Shown here piece after piece: positions 1 through 3,918 of a stretch of 5,325 nt of DNA. The position numbers and the translations under genes were made by a program. Source of the DNA: Hyphomicrobiales bacterium (GTDB lineage: Bacteria > Pseudomonadota > Alphaproteobacteria > Rhizobiales > Xanthobacteraceae). How positions within the stretch are numbered: the first letter of the stretch is position 1; each line of letters opens with the position of its first letter. The DNA is taken from positions 15,072 through 20,396 of the forward strand of contig PKXB01000210.1 of the NCBI GenBank assembly GCA_003133345.1, read 5' to 3'. Under the pieces are notes generated by a model. That model was not told the origin of the DNA. It did no database searches and saw nothing but the letters and a program-made list of their open reading frames with translations.

Positions 1-222
1 GTGCTGATGGACGTGGCGCTCACGGGTCTCGACGGCATCGAGGCCACGCGCCGCATCCGCGCGCTGCCGGGCCAAGCGGGCCACGTGCCGGTGATCGGCA
101 TTTCCGGCCGCAGCGAAAGCGGCGACGAGGCCGCCGCGCGCGCCGCCGGCATGAATTACTATTTCACCAAGCCGGTCGGCCCCGGCAAACTGGCGCAGGC
201 GCTGGCGGCGCTGAGCGGTTAG
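1..222 (+). CDS. Response-regulator receiver (REC) domain, C-terminal part, 5'-truncated
   Basis: This is the last 73 residues of a protein that enters from the left edge; the first codon (GTG) is internal, not a start. The sequence is the second half of a CheY-like receiver domain, which accepts a phosphoryl group from a histidine kinase. Visible landmarks are the LMDV segment with the phospho-acceptor Asp at fragment residue 4, DGIEATRRIR (11-20), the PVIGIS strand with the switch Ser at 35, and FTKPV with the conserved Lys at 57. The usual MPxMDG turn reads LTGLDG here, so the common Pro is replaced by Thr. The protein ends right after the last receiver helix, with no DNA-binding domain. 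It is therefore either the C-terminal receiver of a hybrid sensor kinase or a single-domain regulator; the missing upstream part would decide. It converges on the small minus-strand gene, leaving 10 bp between the stops. Confidence 0.9.
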   Translation: MLMDVALTGLDGIEATRRIRALPGQAGHVPVIGISGRSESGDEAAARAAGMNYYFTKPVGPGKLAQALAALSG

Positions 223-232
223 CCCGCCTGCG

Positions 233-397
233 TCACAATGCGCGGCGAACGATCGATGCTTGCAGCACTTGCTGCGAGGGCGCCCGTCCGACCAGCCAAA
301 CCACGCCGGCCGCAAAGGCCAGGACGCAGATGAGGGACAGGTAAACGAAAGTGTCCGATGACGCGGCTGCGGTTAAGACTTCCAATTCGTTCATCAT
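233..397 (-). CDS. Possible small single-pass membrane protein, 54 residues, function unknown
   Basis: I do not recognise this protein. Starting at the first of two adjacent ATG codons it begins MMNELEVLTAAASSD. One strongly hydrophobic segment follows (about residues 18-36, FVYLSLICVLAFAAGVVWLV), then a basic tail (GRAPSQQVLQASIVRRAL). That layout fits an N-out/C-in single-span membrane protein by the positive-inside rule. A GGGGA sequence lies about 7 nt upstream of the ATG and can serve as ribosome binding site. A CRP-like palindrome sits 64-83 bp upstream. The open frame continues upstream to about 748, but that part consists of repeat sequence and a displaced mutase-gene fragment, so it is not treated as coding. 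It could also be a chance ORF; the membrane segment, ribosome binding site and upstream operator-like site together tip the balance towards a real gene. Confidence 0.5.
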   Translation of the reverse strand: MMNELEVLTAAASSDTFVYLSLICVLAFAAGVVWLVGRAPSQQVLQASIVRRAL

Positions 398-460
398 AGC
401 TATTTCCCCATCTGTTGGTATGGCGTGACGGTTCATCGATACGAGGTGCGGCGCGAATCG

Positions 461-480
461 TGTGTGAGCCACCTCACACA
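461..480. promoter_or_regulatory. CRP/FNR-type operator-like palindrome (TGTGA-N6-TCACA)
   Basis: TGTGTGAG and CTCACACA form perfect 8-bp arms around a 4-bp centre (CCAC). Inside is TGTGA-GCCACC-TCACA, the classical CRP recognition form. The centre (470.5) lies about 73 bp upstream of the small gene's ATG. A weak -10-like TATCGA on the minus strand (441 to 436) would put transcription start near 429, about 41 bp from the palindrome centre, which is the class II activator position. The palindrome is seen directly; binding by a CRP/FNR-family protein and the promoter are inferences. With a 4-nt loop it could instead act as an RNA hairpin. Confidence 0.45.
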
Positions 481-589
481 GATGTCGAATTCCTATGATG
501 GACAGATGTCGGCCGGATGAAGGCGAGCAGGCGGATGTGAATAAAAATGAGAGCAAAATCGCGGAAGCGCTAACTATTTGTAATCTTTT

Positions 590-673
590 CACATTACTCG
601 CGCTATTCGCCCGTTCGACGATGCGCACCACGTCGGACATGATGCGGTTCAATTCGAAATCCTTCGGCGTGTA
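590..673 (-). pseudogene. Displaced copy of the 3' end of the ethylmalonyl-CoA mutase gene (28 codons)
   Basis: These 84 bp match 3922-4005, the last 28 sense codons of the mutase gene, without gaps and at 78 of 84 positions. On the minus strand they encode YTPKDFELNRIMSDVV followed by RIVERANSASNV; the intact gene differs only by Ala for the first Ser (SDVV) and Gly for the second (NSAS). Four of the six base differences fall at third codon positions and three are synonymous, the pattern expected if the copy diverged while still coding, although six sites are few. The match ends exactly at the final sense codon GTG; the TGA stop of the intact gene is replaced by AAA. At the other end it stops where a palindromic repeat begins. 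Only the last strand and helix of the B12-binding domain are encoded, so it has no enzymatic role. Confidence 0.9.
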
Positions 674-744
674 TCCGCTTTCATGGCAAAAGCGGACATT
701 GCGCGGGTGTGTTGCAATGTCCACACATGACCCGAAGCGGACCC
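674..744. repeat. Palindromic intergenic repeat, two units (AAAGCGGACATT family)
   Basis: Unit one (674-701) has perfect 8-bp arms TCCGCTTT (674-681) and AAAGCGGA (689-696) around a 7-nt loop, followed by CATTG. Unit two (716-744) is a degenerate copy running from AATGTCC to GAAGCGGAC. The stretch AAAGCGGACATTGCGCGG (689-706) recurs at 2274-2291 with 17 of 18 bases identical. Short repeats of this kind are abundant between genes in Bradyrhizobium-like genomes as I recall them; the family name and copy number cannot be given from this window. Confidence 0.7.
694..722 (-). terminator. Stem-loop downstream of the fabF-type gene, possible weak intrinsic terminator
   Basis: GGACATTGC (694-702) and GCAATGTCC (714-722) are perfect 9-bp arms with an 11-nt loop. 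On the minus strand the hairpin begins 35 bp after the fabF-type stop codon and is followed by GCTTTTG, a short T-run. The stem is formed from the two flanking repeat units, so it may be only a by-product of the repeat. The T-run is short and interrupted, so termination would be weak. Confidence 0.35.
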
Positions 745-757
745 CCACGCAATTGAA

Positions 758-2023
758 CTACGTCGCCCACCGCTTCAGCAGAACCGATGCATTCACGCCG
801 CCAAAGCCGAAGCCATTGGTCATCGCATAGTCGATTGCGCGGCTGCGTGGCTCGCGCGCGATAAGATCGAGGCCGTCGGCGAATTCATCGGCCTCTTCCA
901 GATTGAGTGTTGGCGGCAGAATCCCGGAGCGCAGCGCGCCGATCGCGAAAATCGCGCCGACTGCGCCCGCCGCGCCGAGCAGATGACCAGTCGCTGATTT
1001 TGTCGAGGAGATAGAAACCGGCGCGCCGTTGAACACGCCGCGGATTGCCGTGAGTTCGGCGGCATCGCCAAGCGGCGTCGAAGTCGCATGGGCGTTGATG
1101 TAGCCTACCTCGCTTGGCTTGACGGCGGCCGCATCAATGGCGAACCGCATGCAGCGTTGTAGGCCCTCACCGTCCGGCGGCGCCGCCGCCATATGGTATG
1201 CGTCGGATGTCGTGCCGTAGCCGACCAACTCGGCGAGCGGTGCGGCGCCGCGCGCAAGCGCATGATCGAAAGCTTCGACTACAAGCACGGCGGCGCCCTC
1301 GCTCATAACAAAGCCATCGCGATTAATGTCAAATGGGCGAGAGGCGCGCTCCGGCGTTTCATTGTAATGGGTAGAAAGCGCACGTGCCGCTGCAAAGCTG
1401 GCAAGACTGACACGTTCGATGCAGCTCTCCGCGCCACCGCAAATTGCGACATCGACCTCGCCGGTGCGGATCATGCGCGCACCGTCACCGATCGCCTGCA
1501 AGCTGGCGGCGCAGGCGGTGACCGGCGCGCCGATCGCACCGCGATAGCCGTGGCGGATCGACACCTGCCCGGCGGCGAGGTTGACCAGAAACGATGGCAC
1601 CGTGAACGGTGAAAGCTTGCGCGGCCCGCGCTGATCGATGGTGTGCACTGCCTGTTTCATCGTGGCGAAGCCGCCGATGCCGGAGCCGATGATTGTGGCG
1701 GTGCGGTTGCGCTCGGCGTCGCTGACGGGAACCCACGCCGACTGAGCGATTGCCTCGTCTGCGGCGGCTATGGCGAACTGGATAAAGCGATCCATTCGCA
1801 TTTGGTCCTTGAAACTGATGATGCGCTCCAGATCGAAGCCGCCTTCGGCATCCTCCGCCGGAGTCGGCACGACGCCCGCAATCTTTGCGGGTACGTCGCG
1901 GACGAGATTGTCAGCCAACCGGCGTATGCCGGATCGCCCGGCGAGAAGCCGTCGCCAGACCAAGCTCGTGCCACAACCAAGCGGGGAAACGATGCCGGAA
2001 CCGGTGACAACAATGCGTCGCAT
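758..2023 (-). CDS. fabF: Beta-ketoacyl-ACP synthase II (KAS II, FabF-type)
   Basis: This enzyme condenses malonyl-ACP with an acyl chain carried on its active-site cysteine, releasing CO2 and giving 3-oxoacyl-ACP, the elongation step of cytosolic type II fatty acid synthesis. The 421 residues are close to the roughly 413 of E. coli FabF. It starts with MRRIVVTGSGIVSPLG, the typical KAS N-terminus. The nucleophile is Cys171 in VTACAAS, the catalytic histidines are His312 (NAHATSTPLGD) and His347 (ATGHLLGAAG), Lys342 lies in STKS, and the C-terminal FGFGGVNAS loop is present at 405-413. The ATG at 2023 was chosen because an AGGAG lies 4 nt upstream and homology begins there; an in-frame ATG at 2101 would add 26 non-conserved residues. 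The gene stands alone, divergent from cfa. No acyl carrier protein, FabZ or LpxXL-like gene is adjacent, so a role in the very-long-chain lipid A cluster is not indicated. It may be an accessory rather than the housekeeping copy; the symbol denotes family only. Confidence 0.9.
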   Translation of the reverse strand: MRRIVVTGSGIVSPLGCGTSLVWRRLLAGRSGIRRLADNLVRDVPAKIAGVVPTPAEDAEGGFDLERIISFKDQMRMDRFIQFAIAAADEAIAQSAWVPVSDAERNRTATIIGSGIGGFATMKQAVHTIDQRGPRKLSPFTVPSFLVNLAAGQVSIRHGYRGAIGAPVTACAASLQAIGDGARMIRTGEVDVAICGGAESCIERVSLASFAAARALSTHYNETPERASRPFDINRDGFVMSEGAAVLVVEAFDHALARGAAPLAELVGYGTTSDAYHMAAAPPDGEGLQRCMRFAIDAAAVKPSEVGYINAHATSTPLGDAAELTAIRGVFNGAPVSISSTKSATGHLLGAAGAVGAIFAIGALRSGILPPTLNLEEADEFADGLDLIAREPRSRAIDYAMTNGFGFGGVNASVLLKRWAT

Positions 2024-2152
2024 TCTGCTCCTGCGGCTTGATGGGATGGTCACCGCTCGCGCGGAGAACACGGCCGGTCTCGGACGATTGCCGCCCGGCA
2101 CTGGAAGCAGGTGAACCGCTGCTGATGGCTACCCTTTAATTTGTTCACGACC

Positions 2153-2176
2153 TAGTGGTCATTCTAACGTCCACTA
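2153..2176. promoter_or_regulatory. Operator-like inverted repeat upstream of the fabF-type gene and cfa
   Basis: TAGTGG and CCACTA are perfect 6-bp arms separated by 12 bp. Three of the six inner positions of each half also pair, giving 9 of 12 symmetric positions per half. A further short pair, GACC and GGTC, overlaps its left arm (2149-2160). Size and symmetry suit a dimeric repressor such as a TetR-family protein, which often regulates lipid genes, but no regulator gene is in the window. It lies 130 bp upstream of the fabF-type start and 264 bp upstream of the cfa start, so it would more naturally control the former. The assignment is inference. Confidence 0.4.
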
Positions 2177-2210
2177 TCAAAACGGCAAATCAGAAGAGCG
2201 AATCTCAATT

Positions 2211-2291
2211 ATGACCGCTCCTGGCATAAAACGGACCTGTCTCCCGCGCCGATGCATTTCCGTTATTGGGCGTAAAGCGGATATTGCGCGG
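2211..2291. repeat. Palindromic intergenic repeat, two units (AAAGCGGACATT family)
   Basis: Unit one (2211-2239) reads ACCGCTCCTGGCATAAAACG followed by GACCTG. Unit two (2256-2291) carries TCCGTT and AAGCGGA arms around TTGGGCG-type sequence and ends in ATATTGCGCGG. Both fit the pattern T-CCGCT-N2-TGGC-N-AAAGCGGACATT seen in the other two intergenic regions. The right end of unit two matches 689-706 at 17 of 18 bases. There is no sign of an encoded protein. Confidence 0.65.
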
Positions 2292-2384
2292 ACTTATCGT
2301 CATGTTCGCTTCACCCGAACCAGACCTAGATCGTGCGAAGATCGATTCCGTGAGGTAATTCAGCGCTGCTTCGTCCGGCGCCGC

Positions 2385-2413
2385 GTGACCGCTTTCGGAT
2401 TCATTGCTATACG
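2385..2413 (+). promoter_or_regulatory. Candidate sigma-70 promoter for cfa
   Basis: GTGACC (2385-2390, compare TTGACA) is separated by 17 bp from TATACG (2408-2413, compare TATAAT). A TGC directly before the -10 gives an extended -10 element. Transcription would start near 2420, leaving a leader of about 20 nt that just includes the GGAG ribosome binding site at 2427-2430. Both hexamers match at only 4 of 6 positions, so this is a plausible rather than a secure promoter. Confidence 0.4.
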
Positions 2414-2439
2414 GACTTGGAATCGCGGAGAGCTCCCAC

Positions 2440-3672
2440 ATGCGTCTGTTGTCCAATCTGCTTCGGCGCTTCATCCGCCAGGGCGCCCTGCGAGTCCGCG
2501 ACGCTGGCGGCGATGTGCACGTATTCGGCAATCGCCTGCCAGGGCCCGACGTCGCCATCCACCTGCACGATCGCAAGCTCTACAGCAAGCTATTCATCAA
2601 TCCGGAGCTGTACGCCGCCGAAGCCTATATGGACGGCAGCCTGACGCTCGAGGGCGGCGCTGCAATCCATGATTTTCTGCTGCTGTTCTCGGTCAACCGT
2701 GCCGGGCTTTATTCGTACGGTTCACAGAAGTTGATGCGGCGGGTGTGGCGCGGCCTGCGCCGTTGGCATCAGGCCAATCCGATCGGGCTCGCCGCCGCCC
2801 ACGCCCGCCACCACTACGACATCTCCACCGAACTCTATCGCCTGTTCCTCGACGATCAGATGCAATACTCCTGCGCTTATTTTCGCGATCCCGAACATGA
2901 TACGCTCGAACAGGCGCAGCGCAACAAGCTGCTCCACGCCACCAGCAAGCTGCAATTAAAGCCCGGTATGACCGTCGCCGAGATCGGCTCCGGCTGGGGC
3001 GGCTTCGCCATTCATTTGGCGCGCGAAACCGGCGCCCATGTCACCGCGGTCAACGTCTCGCCCGAGCAGATCAAGACGGCGCGCGCTCACGCCGAGGCCG
3101 CCGGCGTTTCCGATCGCGTCGAATTTCGCGAGTTGGACTATCGCCAGCTCACCGGCCAGTTCGACCGCGTGGTCTCGGTAGGTATGATGGAACATGTCGG
3201 CATCGGACATTTCGACGAGTATTTCCTCAAGATCCGCGAGCTGTTGACGCCTGACGGCTATGCCTTCATTCACTGCATCGGCCGCATGTCGCAGCCCGGC
3301 ACCACCGGCCCGTTCATCCGCAAATACATCTTTCCCGGCGGCTACGTGCCGGCGCTGTCGGAGACCTTCGCCGCCACCGAGCGCTGCGGACTGTGGTGCG
3401 ACGATATGGAAGTGCTGCGGCTGCATTATCGTTACACGGTGAAACATTGGCGCGAGCGCTTCGCCGAAAATAGAGCCCAGGCTGCTGCCATCTACGACGA
3501 ACGGTTCTGCCGGATGTGGGAATTCTATCTCGCCGCCGTCGAACTCGAATTCCTGCATGGCTCGCACATGGTGTTTCAATTGCTGCTGTCGACCAAGCGT
3601 GATGCGGTGCCGATCACGCGCGATTTTATGGTCGACGCCGAGCGGGCGGCCTGGGCGATGACAGCTGGCTGA
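2440..3672 (+). CDS. cfa: Cyclopropane-fatty-acyl-phospholipid synthase
   Basis: This SAM-dependent enzyme adds a methylene group across cis double bonds of acyl chains in assembled phospholipids at the inner membrane, giving cyclopropane lipids that stabilise membranes under acid, heat or stationary-phase stress. The product has 410 residues, in the family's usual range. An N-terminal non-catalytic domain (about 1-115) precedes the methyltransferase fold. The SAM-binding motif VAEIGSGWGG is at 179-188. Cys145 in QYSCAYF, Glu251 in MMEHVG and His278 in IHCIG match the bicarbonate-site residues Cys139, Glu239 and His266 of E. coli Cfa. Tyr330 or Tyr332 (HYRYT) probably matches its Tyr317. The ATG at 2440 was chosen because GGAG lies 9 nt upstream and the family N-terminus starts there; the in-frame TTG at 2404 lacks such a site and would lie upstream of the predicted transcript. 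It is divergent from the fabF-type gene. Many relatives carry several cfa copies, and a related unsaturated-lipid methyltransferase activity cannot be excluded. Confidence 0.92.
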   Translation: MRLLSNLLRRFIRQGALRVRDAGGDVHVFGNRLPGPDVAIHLHDRKLYSKLFINPELYAAEAYMDGSLTLEGGAAIHDFLLLFSVNRAGLYSYGSQKLMRRVWRGLRRWHQANPIGLAAAHARHHYDISTELYRLFLDDQMQYSCAYFRDPEHDTLEQAQRNKLLHATSKLQLKPGMTVAEIGSGWGGFAIHLARETGAHVTAVNVSPEQIKTARAHAEAAGVSDRVEFRELDYRQLTGQFDRVVSVGMMEHVGIGHFDEYFLKIRELLTPDGYAFIHCIGRMSQPGTTGPFIRKYIFPGGYVPALSETFAATERCGLWCDDMEVLRLHYRYTVKHWRERFAENRAQAAAIYDERFCRMWEFYLAAVELEFLHGSHMVFQLLLSTKRDAVPITRDFMVDAERAAWAMTAG

Positions 3673-3784
3673 ACGACGCCGACTCGACATTCGGCCGCAC
3701 GTGTCCGACAGCGACTTCGCAAGCCACTCGTGGACTTACCGAGACGGGGACGGTCAGATACGTGTGGTAATTGCGGCGACACGA

Positions 3785-3860
3785 ATGGCTGCTTCTGGCA
3801 CTGCGTGGACATTCCGCGACTGCGGGTGAGAGGCTGCTTTTGGGGGCAAACCGGACATTG
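3785..3860. repeat. Palindromic intergenic repeat, two degenerate units (AAAGCGGACATT family)
   Basis: Unit one (3785-3814) runs ATGGCTGCTTCTGGCACTGC then GTGGACATTC. Unit two (3831-3860) runs AGGCTGCTTTTGGGGGCAAA then CCGGACATTG. Both share the core CTGCTT-TGG-GGACATT and the same orientation as the units at 674-744 and 2211-2291, but the left arms have decayed so the hairpins are weak. They fill part of the 246-bp gap between the converging cfa and mutase genes (3673-3918), in which I see no other gene and no clear terminator. Confidence 0.55.
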
Positions 3861-3918
3861 ACCAACCGTTGCGCACCAATCTCGAATTACCGGCACGCGG
3901 CCCAATTGTGTGGCGGCG

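Larger units (their letters stand above)
398..757. other. Intergenic region between the fabF-type gene and the small membrane ORF
   Basis: This 360-bp stretch holds no gene I can support. In order it contains a putative promoter region for the small minus-strand gene (398-480), the CRP-like palindrome (461-480), a 10-bp direct repeat ACAGATGTCG at 478-487 and 502-511, a comparatively AT-rich block (about 538-590), the displaced mutase-gene end (590-673), and two palindromic repeat units (674-744). Open frames on both strands cross it, but their translations are made of repeat and duplicated sequence and do not look like proteins. Confidence 0.75.
2024..2439. other. Divergent intergenic region between fabF-type gene and cfa
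   Basis: This 416-bp region must carry the promoters of both divergent genes. It holds the fabF-type ribosome binding site next to 2024, a 24-bp operator-like inverted repeat (2153-2176) in an AT-richer patch, two palindromic repeat units (2211-2291), and a candidate sigma-70 promoter for cfa (2385-2413). I see no convincing promoter for the fabF-type gene and no supported small gene. Open frames through 2205-2576 on either strand are repeat sequence or shadows of cfa. Confidence 0.75.

Noticed and set aside
233..748. A 171-residue minus-strand open frame covering the small gene and everything upstream to 748
   Set aside because: Its N-terminal half translates a palindromic repeat and the displaced mutase tail, and the middle is low in protein character. 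Only the last 54 codons have a ribosome binding site and a coherent protein feature.
495..830. Plus-strand open frame of 111 residues
   Set aside because: It runs antisense through the duplicated mutase tail, the repeats and the end of the fabF-type gene, and shows no family signature.
758..2023. NodE or a lipid A very-long-chain (AcpXL cluster) synthase
   Set aside because: No nodF, acpXL, fabZ or lpxXL neighbours are present, and the sequence reads as a general FabF-type KAS; family phylogeny would be needed to claim a special role.
2023..2101. Longer N-terminus for the fabF-type protein (ATG at 2101)
   Set aside because: The extra 26 residues are Arg/Pro-rich and unlike KAS proteins, while the ATG at 2023 has an AGGAG immediately upstream and begins with the family's MRRIVVTG.
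2404..2439. TTG start for Cfa at 2404
   Set aside because: It lies inside the candidate promoter, lacks a ribosome binding site, and adds 12 residues not typical of the family; the ATG at 2440 has GGAG at proper spacing.
2205..2672. Open frames on both strands across the fabF-cfa intergenic region
   Set aside because: They translate the palindromic repeats (PRNIRFTPN-like wording typical of such repeats) or run in the wrong frame through cfa.
674..3860. CRISPR array or insertion sequence
   Set aside because: The repeat units are palindromic, diverged and scattered in pairs without regular spacers, and no transposase or cas gene is present.
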